Shown: positions 26,603 through 36,300 of the stretch, in pieces
Numbering within the stretch: the first letter of the stretch is position 1
Layout of the letters: the number at the start of each line of letters is the position of its first letter
From: ATZT02 sp964655115
GTDB lineage: Bacteria; Actinomycetota; Actinomycetes; S36-B12; UBA5976
Length of the DNA stretch: 51,342 bases
NCBI GenBank assembly: GCA_964655115.1
Contig: CAZZKM010000004.1
Span: forward strand, 1 to 51,342
Reading direction: 5' to 3'
The notes under the pieces: model-generated
What the model saw: only the letters and a program-made list of their open reading frames with translations
Databases searched by the model: none
Told to the model about the DNA's origin: nothing
Made by a program: the position numbers and the translations under genes

Positions 26603-27644
26603 TTAATTCATTCAAATTAATACGCCTGCTGATTAATTCATCAAGTTTTAATTCACCTGTCAGATACTTTTCCACTAAATTAGGCACGTCACGTTGAATA
26701 TCGGAAGACCCAAAATAACATCCTTTAATAGATTGTTCATTAACAAATGGTCCTGCTTCTATTGTTAATTTTGCACCATGTTTCATAAGTCCAACTAATG
26801 TTAGAGAGCCAAAAGGCCCAACGGATTTCCAGGCACTTTGAATAGTTTCTTCTTTGCCCAATGCCTCAAAAGCAAAATCAACTCCTCCATCAGTTATTTC
26901 TTTTATTATTTGTACTGGATCTGAGTTTATTGAATTAATTAAATTTGTTGCTCCAAGTTTTTTTGCTAGGCTTAATTTTTCTTCTGAAATATCAATTGCA
27001 AAAATATTTTTTGCTTTAGCAATTTTTGCTCCTTGGATTATATTTAATCCAACTCCGCCACATCCAAAGACGGCAACATTTGAATCCTCTTTAACTTTTG
27101 CAGTATTTGTCACCGCTCCAAAACCAGTTAAAACTGCACAACTTATCAAAGCTGCTCTATCTAGTGGCATTTCTTTTTTGATTTTTACTAAACCAGATGA
27201 AGGAACAACAGCATATTCTGCAAAAGAAGCGGTTGTAAGAAAGTGATTAATTTTTTTACCATCTTTGCTAAGTCGACTTGTTCCATCAAAAAGATTGCCC
27301 TCAAACATAGAGTTGCCAGCTAGTAAACAAAAATTAGGATTTCCAGATTTACAATATTTGCAGTTACCGCAATTTGGAACAATTGATAAAACTACGTGAT
27401 CTCCAGGGGAAAAGTCAGACACATTTGTGCCGCATTTTTCAACAATTCCTGCTGCCTCATGTCCAATTACAGCAGGAAATGGAACAAGATTTCTTTTGCC
27501 ATCTATTGCATTTAAATCACTGGCGCATAGTCCACTAGCCTTAATTTTGACTAGTACTTCATTTTCTTTCGGTTCAGCTAAATCTACTTCTTCAATTTTA
27601 AATTTACTTCCCACTGATTCCAATATTGCTGCTTGAATTTTCAG
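26541..27644 (-). CDS. Zinc-dependent alcohol dehydrogenase (MDR, class III-like), probable CTG start
   Basis: The frame runs from an upstream ATG at 27683 (380 residues), but I place the start at CTG 27644 (367 residues). AAAGGGG lies 5 bases before that CTG and the resulting KIQAAIL N-terminus is typical of the family, while the ATG has no visible ribosome-binding site and lies within a palindrome. Catalytic zinc ligands are in GLCASDL and GHEAAG, and the structural zinc is bound by NCGNCKYCKSGNPNFC. The Rossmann motif is FGCGGVGLN. It oxidises an alcohol to an aldehyde, feeding the adjacent aldehyde dehydrogenase. It is divergent from an IclR regulator. Confidence 0.88.
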   Translation of the reverse strand: MKIQAAILESVGSKFKIEEVDLAEPKENEVLVKIKASGLCASDLNAIDGKRNLVPFPAVIGHEAAGIVEKCGTNVSDFSPGDHVVLSIVPNCGNCKYCKSGNPNFCLLAGNSMFEGNLFDGTSRLSKDGKKINHFLTTASFAEYAVVPSSGLVKIKKEMPLDRAALISCAVLTGFGAVTNTAKVKEDSNVAVFGCGGVGLNIIQGAKIAKAKNIFAIDISEEKLSLAKKLGATNLINSINSDPVQIIKEITDGGVDFAFEALGKEETIQSAWKSVGPFGSLTLVGLMKHGAKLTIEAGPFVNEQSIKGCYFGSSDIQRDVPNLVEKYLTGELKLDELISRRINLNELNDAFEQLRKGEGARSVLVFE

Positions 27645-27672
27645 AAAAACCCCTTTAAACTTTGCTTCTATC

Positions 27673-27690
27673 GTGCAACACATGTTTCAT
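27673..27690. promoter_or_regulatory. IclR-type operator palindrome between the ADH operon and the iclR gene
   Basis: The sequence GTGCAACA-CA-TGTTTCAT is an 18-bp near-palindrome (6 of 8 positions match in the half-sites). The family KdgR/IclR binds sites of the same form (TGAAACA, short spacer, TGTTTCA). It lies between the two divergent starts, 29 bp from the CTG start of the dehydrogenase and 49 bp before the regulator. It probably controls both; the direction of control (repression or activation) is not visible. Confidence 0.55.
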
Positions 27691-27738
27691 AATGTTGTAG
27701 TCTTAAGAATACTAGATTACTAAAAAAGGCATGAGCAA

Positions 27739-28485
27739 ATGGCTAAAACTGTACAGTCTGTTGAGAGAGCGTTAAAACTCTTAGAAGTAATTTCAGAGAA
27801 TCAGATTCCTTTGACCGTTCCTCAAATGGCAAAACAAGCCGGAGTTAATCGAGCCACAGCTTGGAGGCTTTTAAATACACTCGAATTATTTGATTTGATC
27901 CAAAAAGATTCTGTAACTAATGAATACACCATCAGTTTGGGAATTTGGAGAATCGCCCAGAATACAAATTTAAATCAATTAATTAGAAAAGCTAAACCCA
28001 TATTAGAAAAAATTGTAAAAATCACCGAGGGAACAGCTTTTCTTGAAATATCTTCTAAAAATAAACTTGTTGTTTTAGATGAATGTAAATCAAAGAAATT
28101 TATTCAAGTTGATTTACTTGGGGTTGAAGTGCCACTTCATTGTGGTTCAGTCGGGAAATTATTTTTGTCATCCCTTGATGATACTGAACTGAATTTATAT
28201 ATGAAAAATAAACTAGAATCTTATACGCCATATACAATTACAGATAAAAATAAACTAAAAAAAGAAATTGAAAAAATAAGAAATAAATCAATATCTTTTA
28301 ATTACAAAGAACATGACCAACAATGGTGCGGAATAACATCTGTTGTTAAGAATACTAATGGAAATCATTTTGCCTATATCAATTTAACTTTACCAACTTA
28401 TTCAACAAGCGAGAAAAAATTGCATTCCTATTCAAATTTAATGAAGAGTGCATCGCAAGAACTAGAAAAAAAATTATTTAATTAG
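27739..28485 (+). CDS. IclR-family transcriptional regulator
   Basis: The protein has 248 residues. The N-terminal winged helix-turn-helix (~residues 5-60) includes SVERALKLLEVISEN and MAKQAGVNRATAWRLLNTLE. The C-terminal IclR ligand-binding domain (~75-245) contains LHCGSVGKLFLSSL and the CGITSVV segment. The ATG at 27739 has AAAAAAGG 9 bases upstream. It is divergent from the ADH/ALDH/dehydratase operon and is very likely its local regulator. Confidence 0.9.
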   Translation: MAKTVQSVERALKLLEVISENQIPLTVPQMAKQAGVNRATAWRLLNTLELFDLIQKDSVTNEYTISLGIWRIAQNTNLNQLIRKAKPILEKIVKITEGTAFLEISSKNKLVVLDECKSKKFIQVDLLGVEVPLHCGSVGKLFLSSLDDTELNLYMKNKLESYTPYTITDKNKLKKEIEKIRNKSISFNYKEHDQQWCGITSVVKNTNGNHFAYINLTLPTYSTSEKKLHSYSNLMKSASQELEKKLFN

Positions 28486-28500
28486 ATTCTGTCTTTGTGA

Positions 28501-29349
28501 TCAAGCTATTTTAGAGAAGCGAAATAAATTTGATAAAAAATCTTTTACTTTTGTAGTTAGTGTTTTTATTGATTTAACAACTTCATTTTCAGGTTCCCCT
28601 ATATTTTCACCTTGGGAAACTAAAGCATTATCTACATCAGTCTCAATGTTATCTATAAGACCTTGAATTGATTCATATTTTAAAATTGGATCATTTTCCC
28701 AATTTGAGTATTTAACTGAAACAGTTTCATTTGATTCAAGATTTTCTTTTAAAGTGGTAACTGTAACTGAGTCAGAATTTTCAATAGTTGTGTATTGGCT
28801 TTCTTGGTTAATGATTCCGGTGTGTAGATTTTTTCCATCTGTTGCAGTTTTTTCAGGAATCAAAGTTGATTTACTAGAGATTGTGTTTCCTTTAGCATCA
28901 GTTGACTTATTTGAAATGGTGAAATTTTTCTCTTTTGCATTCCATTTCACACTTCCATCATTTGATTGAGTCGCATTTCCATTTGCATCAATGTTGGTTT
29001 GGGTTCCATGCCAACCAGCAACATTTCCATCAGCGGTTGCTCTGGTTTGAAATCGAAGATTACAGTTTGTACAACCCATATATTCTCCAGGCAATTTTCC
29101 GCCCCAAGATCCACTTGGTCCACAAACATCTGCGGTGCAAACAATTACTCCATGAACTGCTCCAGTGGTTGGATCAACTACTGCCCATCCACCAACACCT
29201 TCATTTGCTTCTGCTGGTGGAACATAACTTTCTTCAGCAGGAGTTTCAACAGGTGCAACTTCTTCACCTTCGGCATAACTTGGACTTATCAAAAATGTTG
29301 AAATAATAAATGAAATAAAAAATAGATTGATTAATCTTTTATTCTGCAC
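28501..29349 (-). CDS. Secreted protein of unknown function
   Basis: The protein has 282 residues and starts at GTG 29349. A clear Sec signal peptide ends near residue 26 (SPSYAEGEE). Mature residues ~50-100 carry a GGWAVVDPTTGAVHGV start and a four-Cys region (VCTADVCGPSGSWGG, then GCTNCNLRF). The rest is Thr/Ser/Asn-rich with many short repeats of charged type and looks β-rich. The C-terminus ends in a short helix with no clear anchor. I do not recognise the family. It lies downstream of the rpoC terminator and is read in the same direction, so it has its own promoter in 29350-29379. Confidence 0.6.
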   Translation of the reverse strand: MQNKRLINLFFISFIISTFLISPSYAEGEEVAPVETPAEESYVPPAEANEGVGGWAVVDPTTGAVHGVIVCTADVCGPSGSWGGKLPGEYMGCTNCNLRFQTRATADGNVAGWHGTQTNIDANGNATQSNDGSVKWNAKEKNFTISNKSTDAKGNTISSKSTLIPEKTATDGKNLHTGIINQESQYTTIENSDSVTVTTLKENLESNETVSVKYSNWENDPILKYESIQGLIDNIETDVDNALVSQGENIGEPENEVVKSIKTLTTKVKDFLSNLFRFSKIA

Positions 29350-29379
29350 AATTTGATTGTAGTACTTAAATATAAATTA

Positions 29380-29410
29380 AAAAGCCCCTAAATATCATTT
29401 AGGGGCTTTT
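29380..29410 (-). terminator. Intrinsic terminator after rpoC
   Basis: AAAAGCCCCTAAA and TTTAGGGGCTTTT pair around the loop TATCA. On the minus-strand transcript the stem is followed by a U-rich run (TTTTTAATTTATATTT). It ends the rpoBC transcript 15 bp after the rpoC stop codon. Confidence 0.9.
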
Positions 29411-29424
29411 GTCTGGAATTATTT

Positions 29425-32400
29425 TTATCTTTGATTAGCGCCTTGATCGTAATCTTCTAGAGGAACAGCTTGTCCTCCACCTGCACCAAAGGATGTGTAA
29501 TCAATGTCATCATATGAAGACATTGAGGCATACATTGCTTGTTTTGCTTCTTCGGTTGGTTCAACACGAACGTGACGATATCTTGGTAAACCAGTTCCTG
29601 CTGGAATTAATTTACCGATAATTACGTTTTCTTTTAGTCCTAGCAATGAATCAGATTTTTCATTGATTGCAGCATCTGTAAGAACTCTGGTGGTTTCTTG
29701 GAATGATGCAGCAGATAACCATGATTCAGTTGCAAGTGAAGCTTTAGTGATACCCATAAGTTCTGGACGACCAGATCCTGGTTTCTTACCTTCAGAAACA
29801 GTTTTTCTGTTTTCGCCTTCAAAAATTATGCGATCAACTAATTCACCAGGTAACAGATTTGCATCTCCTGATTCAATAATTGTCACTCTTCTTAACATTT
29901 GTCGAACAATTACTTCAATATGTTTATCGTGAATTGATACACCTTGGGAACGATAAACTTCTTGAACTGCGTTAACTAAATGTATTTGAACTTCTCTAGG
30001 TCCTAAAACTCTCAAAACTTGTTTTGGATCAACAGCACCAACTACAAGTTGTTGACCAACTTCAATTGCTTGACCATCTTCAACAATCAAACGTGTTCTC
30101 TTAGAAACAGGATAAGAAACTTCACTTGATCCATCATTTGGAATCACAACGATTTTTCTCATCTTTTCAGTTTCTTCAATGCGAATTCTTCCTGCTACTT
30201 CGCTAATTGGAGCAACACCTTTTGGAGTTCTTGCTTCAAATAACTCAACAACACGTGGTAGACCGTGAGTAATATCAGCACCTGCCACACCACCAGTGTG
30301 GAAAGTTCTCATTGTTAACTGAGTACCTGGTTCACCAATTGATTGCGCAGCGATAATTCCTACAGCTTCGCCCACATCAACAAGTTTTCCTGTTGCCATT
30401 GATCTTCCATAACATTTAGCGCATGTGCCAAGTTTGGATTCACAAGTTAATACTGATCTAACTTTGATATCAGTTACTCCATCTTCAATAAGTTCAGTTA
30501 TTAAACTCATTGATAATTCATCATCTCGATGAGCAAGTGTCTCTTGGTTTAATTTGACATCATCAGCTAAAACTCTTGATGCAACTGAAGTGTCAACAAA
30601 TTCAACTGGACGAACTTTTCCATCTTGTCCAACTTCGCCAATTACAACTTTTAGACCACGATCTGTTTCGCAATCTTCTTCACGAATAATTACATCTTGT
30701 GCCACGTCAACTAAACGACGAGTTAAATAACCAGAATCTGCAGTTCTTAATGCAGTATCTGCCAAACCTTTTCTGGCACCGTGTGTGGAAATGAAGTATT
30801 CCAACACTGATAATCCTTCACGGAAGTTTGACTTAATTGGTCGAGGAATGATTTCACCTTTTGGATTAGACACAAGACCGCGCATACCTGCAAGCTGTCT
30901 AATTTGCATCATGTTTCCACGAGCACCTGAGTGAGCCATCATCCAAACTGGATTTGAAATTGGGAAATTCTTTTCCATAGCTTCTGCAATTTCTGCAGTA
31001 ACTTTGGTCCAGATATCAATTAACTCTTGACGTCTTTCAGCATCTGAAATCATGCCTCGTTCAAAATTCTTTTGAACTTTAGCTGCTGTTTCTTCAGCTT
31101 TCTTCAACAAAGTATCTTTTGTTGGTGGTTCCACAACGTCATCAATAGAAATTGTGACACCAGATCTAGTAGCCCATCTAAAGCCAAGTTCTTTCAACAA
31201 ATCAAGAATTTGAGCAACTTGGATCTTTGGATATTTTTCTGTCAAATCATTAATAATTTGACCAAGACGTTTTTTATCAACTACAGAATTAATAAATGGA
31301 TAATTGTCAGGCAAGGCTTCGTTAAATAAAGCACGACCTAACGTGGTTTTGATAATTAAAGGTTTACCAAATGACCAACCTTTAGGTGTGTCATGTTCAT
31401 GTGGTGGATAAACATTCTTTAATCTAATTGTGATTTCTGCTTGAAGATCTAATTCATGTCTGTCAAAAGCCATTAATGCTTCTGCAACGGATGAAAATAT
31501 TCTTCCTTCACCCTTAACTTTTTCAGTTTGCAAGGTTAAGTAGTAAATTCCCAAAACCATATCTTGAGTTGGAGTGGTAATTGGTTTTCCAGAAGCAGGA
31601 GACAAAATATTGTTTGAAGAAAGCATCAAAATGCGTGCTTCTGCTTGAGCTTCTGCAGAAAGTGGTACGTGCACAGCCATTTGATCACCATCAAAGTCTG
31701 CGTTAAATGCAGTACAAACCAATGGGTGAATTTGAATTGCTTTTCCTTCAATCAATAAAGGTTCGAAAGCTTGAATACCTAATCTGTGCAAAGTTGGAGC
31801 ACGGTTTAGTAATACTGGATGTTCGGTAATTACTTCTTCCAAAACATCCCAAACTACTGGACGTGATCTTTCCACCATTCTTTTAGCAGATTTAATATTT
31901 TGAGCATGGTTTAAATCAACAAGTCTCTTCATAACAAATGGTTTGAAAAGTTCTAGTGCCATTTGTTTTGGCAAACCGCATTGATGAAGTTTTAATTGTG
32001 GACCAACCACAATTACGGAACGACCTGAATAATCAACACGTTTTCCAAGTAAGTTTTGACGGAAACGTCCTTGCTTACCTTTCAACATGTCTGACAAAGA
32101 TTTCAATGGTCTATTTCCTGGACCTGTTACTGGACGTCCACGACGACCGTTATCAAACAAAGCATCGACTGCTTCTTGCAACATTCTTCGTTCGTTATTA
32201 ACAATGATTTCTGGTGCGCCTAGATCTAACAATCTCTTTAAACGATTATTTCTATTAATTACACGACGATACAAATCATTTAAATCACTTGTGGCAAATC
32301 TGCCACCATCTAATTGCACCATTGGGCGTAAATCTGGTGGAATAACTGGAATAGCATCTAGCACCATTGAGGCTGGTGAATTTCTATTTGCATCAAAAGC

Positions 32401-33300
32401 ATTAATTACTTTTAATCTCTTTAATGCTCTGGTCTTTTTTTGACCTTTTCCAGAATTTGCGATTTCTTTTAAGGCTGCTTTTTCTTGGTCTAAATCAAAA
32501 GTTTCTAGGCGACGCTTGATTGCAGCAGCACCCATACCACCTGTGAAATAACGACCATATCTATCGCGCATTTCGCGGTATAAAACTTCATCGCCTTCTA
32601 AATCCTGAACTTTTAGGTTTCTAAAACGATCAAAAACAAGAGCTAAACGATCAATTTCTGCATCTGATTTTTTACGAATTGAGTTCATTTCGCGTTCTGC
32701 AGCTTCACGAACTTTACGTTTTTGATCAGACTTAGCACCGTCTTTTTCTAATACTTTTAAGTCTTCTTCTAATTTTTTATTTCTAGCATTTATATCTGCA
32801 TCTCTTCTTGAAGAAATCTTTTTCTTTTCAGATTCAAGTTTTGCTTCCAACGATGGAAGATCTTCATGTCTTGCATCAACATCGACATCGGTGATCATGT
32901 AGGCAGCAAAATAAATAACTTTTTCTAAATCTTTTGGTGCAAGATCTAATAGATATCCCAAACGAGAAGGCACACCTTTGAAATACCAAATGTGAGTCAC
33001 TGGTGCTGATAATTCAATGTGGCCCATTCTTTCGCGACGCACTTTTGCACGTGTTACTTCAACACCGCAACGTTCGCAAATGATGCCTTTGAATCGAACA
33101 CGTTTGTACTTACCGCAATAGCATTCCCAATCTCTGGTTGGACCAAAGATTTTTTCGCAGAACAAACCATCTTTTTCAGGTTTTAATGTTCTGTAATTAA
33201 TAGTTTCTGGTTTCTTAACTTCTCCATGAGACCAGCTACGAATATCGGTTGCAGAAGCTAGGCCGATACGCAATTCGTCAAAGTTATTTACATCTAACAC
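29425..33300 (-). CDS. rpoC: DNA-directed RNA polymerase subunit β'
   Basis: The protein has 1291 residues and starts at GTG 33300. The N-terminal zinc-binding site uses C60, C62, C75 and C78. The active-site magnesium loop NADFDGDQMAVH lies near residue 530, and a second CxxC pair (CESKLGTCAKCYG) occurs at about 960. The rudder, bridge-helix and trigger-loop regions are intact. It follows rpoB by 29 bp and is followed by a strong intrinsic terminator. Confidence 0.98.
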   Translation of the reverse strand: MLDVNNFDELRIGLASATDIRSWSHGEVKKPETINYRTLKPEKDGLFCEKIFGPTRDWECYCGKYKRVRFKGIICERCGVEVTRAKVRRERMGHIELSAPVTHIWYFKGVPSRLGYLLDLAPKDLEKVIYFAAYMITDVDVDARHEDLPSLEAKLESEKKKISSRRDADINARNKKLEEDLKVLEKDGAKSDQKRKVREAAEREMNSIRKKSDAEIDRLALVFDRFRNLKVQDLEGDEVLYREMRDRYGRYFTGGMGAAAIKRRLETFDLDQEKAALKEIANSGKGQKKTRALKRLKVINAFDANRNSPASMVLDAIPVIPPDLRPMVQLDGGRFATSDLNDLYRRVINRNNRLKRLLDLGAPEIIVNNERRMLQEAVDALFDNGRRGRPVTGPGNRPLKSLSDMLKGKQGRFRQNLLGKRVDYSGRSVIVVGPQLKLHQCGLPKQMALELFKPFVMKRLVDLNHAQNIKSAKRMVERSRPVVWDVLEEVITEHPVLLNRAPTLHRLGIQAFEPLLIEGKAIQIHPLVCTAFNADFDGDQMAVHVPLSAEAQAEARILMLSSNNILSPASGKPITTPTQDMVLGIYYLTLQTEKVKGEGRIFSSVAEALMAFDRHELDLQAEITIRLKNVYPPHEHDTPKGWSFGKPLIIKTTLGRALFNEALPDNYPFINSVVDKKRLGQIINDLTEKYPKIQVAQILDLLKELGFRWATRSGVTISIDDVVEPPTKDTLLKKAEETAAKVQKNFERGMISDAERRQELIDIWTKVTAEIAEAMEKNFPISNPVWMMAHSGARGNMMQIRQLAGMRGLVSNPKGEIIPRPIKSNFREGLSVLEYFISTHGARKGLADTALRTADSGYLTRRLVDVAQDVIIREEDCETDRGLKVVIGEVGQDGKVRPVEFVDTSVASRVLADDVKLNQETLAHRDDELSMSLITELIEDGVTDIKVRSVLTCESKLGTCAKCYGRSMATGKLVDVGEAVGIIAAQSIGEPGTQLTMRTFHTGGVAGADITHGLPRVVELFEARTPKGVAPISEVAGRIRIEETEKMRKIVVIPNDGSSEVSYPVSKRTRLIVEDGQAIEVGQQLVVGAVDPKQVLRVLGPREVQIHLVNAVQEVYRSQGVSIHDKHIEVIVRQMLRRVTIIESGDANLLPGELVDRIIFEGENRKTVSEGKKPGSGRPELMGITKASLATESWLSAASFQETTRVLTDAAINEKSDSLLGLKENVIIGKLIPAGTGLPRYRHVRVEPTEEAKQAMYASMSSYDDIDYTSFGAGGGQAVPLEDYDQGANQR

Positions 33301-33329
33301 TTTTTCTTATCCGTCCTTTTCCTAGTTTC

Positions 33330-36300
33330 TTAAACTTCTTCTACTGAACTTGGTTCTCTTCTTGATAAATCAATGCCAAGTTCTTCAGCGGTGCGGAATA
33401 CATCTTCATCTGTATCGCGCATTTCAATTGCTTGTCCATCACCGGAAAGAACTTCCACATTTAATCCAAGTGATTGCATTTCTTTTACTAATACTTTGAA
33501 GGATTCTGGAATTCCAGGTTCTGGAATATTTTCACCCTTCACAATTGCTTCATAAACTTTTACACGACCTAATACGTCATCAGATTTAATAGTGAGAAGT
33601 TCTTGTAACGCATAAGCAGCACCGTATGCTTCCAATGCCCAAACTTCCATTTCACCAAATCTTTGACCACCAAATTGTGCTTTTCCACCTAGTGGTTGTT
33701 GAGTAATCATTGAGTATGGACCAGTTGAACGAGCGTGGATCTTGTCGTCAACTAAGTGCAAGAGTTTCAAAATGTATGAGTAACCAACTGCGATTGGCAT
33801 TGGGAATGGTTCGCCACTTCGACCATCAAACAATCTAGCTTTTCCATTTGGACCAATTAAGCGATCACCATTTGAGGAAGGCAATGTTGCTGTCATCAAA
33901 CCAGTGATTTCATCTTCTCTAGCGCCATCAAAAACAGGGGTGGCAAGTTTTGTATTTGCTGGAACTGATTTCATATTGTCTGGAATATTTTCTGCCCACT
34001 TTGGACTTCCTTCAATTTTCCAACCAGCTTTTGCAAGCCAACCCAAATGAAATTCCAAAACTTGTCCAAGGTTCATACGCCCTGGTACACCGAGTGGATT
34101 TAACACAATGTCAACTGGAGTTCCATCTTCCAAAAATGGCATATCTTCAACTGGAAGAATTTTTGCAATAACACCTTTGTTTCCGTGGCGTCCTGCTAAT
34201 TTATCTCCAGCAGTAATTTTTCTTTTTTGTGCGATGTAAACACGAACTAATTGGTTAACACCAGGTCCTAGTTCATCATCGTGTTCTTTATCAAAAACTT
34301 TGATATCAATAACAGTTCCAGATTCTCCATGTGGAACTTTTAGAGATGTATCTCTTACTTCACGAGCTTTTTCACCAAAGATTGCTCTTAACAATCTTTC
34401 TTCAGGTGTTAATTCTGTTTCACCTTTTGGGGTAACTTTTCCAACCAAAATATCTCCAGGCACAACTTCTGCACCGATTCGAATGATGCCTCGTTCATCT
34501 AAGTCAGCTAAAACTTCTTCAGAAACGTTTGGCAAATCTCTGGTAATTTCTTCAGCACCTAGTTTGGTATCGCGAGCATCGATTTCATGTTCTTCAATAT
34601 GAATTGAAGTCAACACATCATCTTGCACAAGTCTTTGGCTTAAAATAATTGCGTCTTCGTAGTTATGACCTTCCCAAGGCATATATGCCACAAGGAGGTT
34701 TTTACCCAAAGCCATTTCACCAGCATCAGTACATGGACCATCAGCCAAAACTTGTCCGGCTTTAACTTTTTCGCCTTCTTTAACGATTGGTTTTTGGTTA
34801 TAGGCAGTTCCTTGGTTTGATCTGCGGAATTTTTGTACTTTATAAGTTGTTGATGAACCATCTTCATTATTTACATCAATGGTGTCTGCGCTTACTTCTG
34901 TAACTACACCTGCTTTTTCTGAAACCACAACATCGCCTGCATCTACTGCTGCGCGATATTCCATACCAGTTCCAACAAGAGGAGCTTCAGTTCTAATTAG
35001 TGGTACAGATTGACGTTGCATGTTTGCACCCATCAACGCACGGTTTGCATCATCGTGTTCTAAGAATGGAATCATTGCTGTTGCAACTGACCAAACTTGA
35101 CGTGGAGAAACATCCATGAAGTCAACTTCTTCAGGCAAAATGAAATCTACTTCGCCACCTTTACGTCTAACTAAAACGCGATCTTCAGCAAATGTGCCGT
35201 CATCATTTAATGGTGTATTTGCTTGAGCAATAACGTGACGATCTTCTTCATCAGCTGTTAAGTAAGAAATTTGGTTGGTAACTTTTCCTTTATTTACTTT
35301 TCGGTAAGGAGTTTCAATAAATCCAAATTCATTTACGCGAGCAAATGAAGAAAGGGAGCCAATCAAACCAATGTTTGGACCTTCTGGAGTTTCAATTGGA
35401 CACATACGTCCGTAATGAGATGGATGCACGTCACGAACTTCGAAACCTGCACGTTCTCTCGAAAGTCCACCAGGACCAAGTGCAGATAGACGACGTTTGT
35501 GAGTTAAACCTGCTAGTGGATTTGTTTGATCCATAAATTGTGACAATTGGCTGGTACCAAAGAATTCTTTGATAGAAGCTACAACTGGTCGAATGTTAAT
35601 TAATGTTTGAGGAGTGATTGCTTCAACATCTTGAGTTGTCATTCTTTCTCTAACAACTCTTTCCATACGAGATAGACCGGTACGGATTTGATTTTGAATT
35701 AATTCTCCAACTGTTCTTAATCTTCTATTTCCAAAATGATCGATGTCATCAATTTCAACAACAGTTTTACCTCTGGCTTTATTTAATTCTTCAACTCCTG
35801 CATTTAATGCGGCAATATATTCAACGGTGTCACATATATCATCAAGAGTTAATGTGGTTTGTTGTAATGGAAGTTGTGAACCAAGTTTTCTTCCAACTTT
35901 GTAACGACCAACTTTTGCCAAATCATAACGTTTAGCATTGAAATAATAATTGTCCAAAAGGTTTCTTCCACCTTCAACTGTTGGTGGTTCACCTGGTCTC
36001 ATCTTGCGATAAATATCAACTAGAGCTTCTTCTTGAGTTTGTACTGTATCTTTTGCAAGTGTGTCTAACACGGCAGGATATTTTTCAAATCTTTTTGCAA
36101 TTTGTTCACTAGTCATACCTAGTGCTTTTAATAAAACTGTAGCTGATTGTTTACGTTTGCGATCTAAACGAACGCCAATTAATTCTTTTTTATCAACTTC
36201 AAATTCCAACCAGGCACCACGACTTGGAATAATTTTTGAATTAAATAATTCTTTGTCAGTTGTTTTGTCTCTTGATTTTTCAAAATAAACTCCAGGAGAT

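Noticed and set aside
27645..27683. Start of the alcohol dehydrogenase at ATG 27683
   Set aside because: It has no ribosome-binding site, adds an unconserved cysteine-rich segment and lies in the operator-like palindrome; CTG 27644 is better supported.
28935..29306. Long plus-strand frame opposite the secreted protein
   Set aside because: Its composition (His/Leu/Gln-rich) is what a reverse-complement of Ser/Thr/Asn codons gives; no ribosome-binding site.
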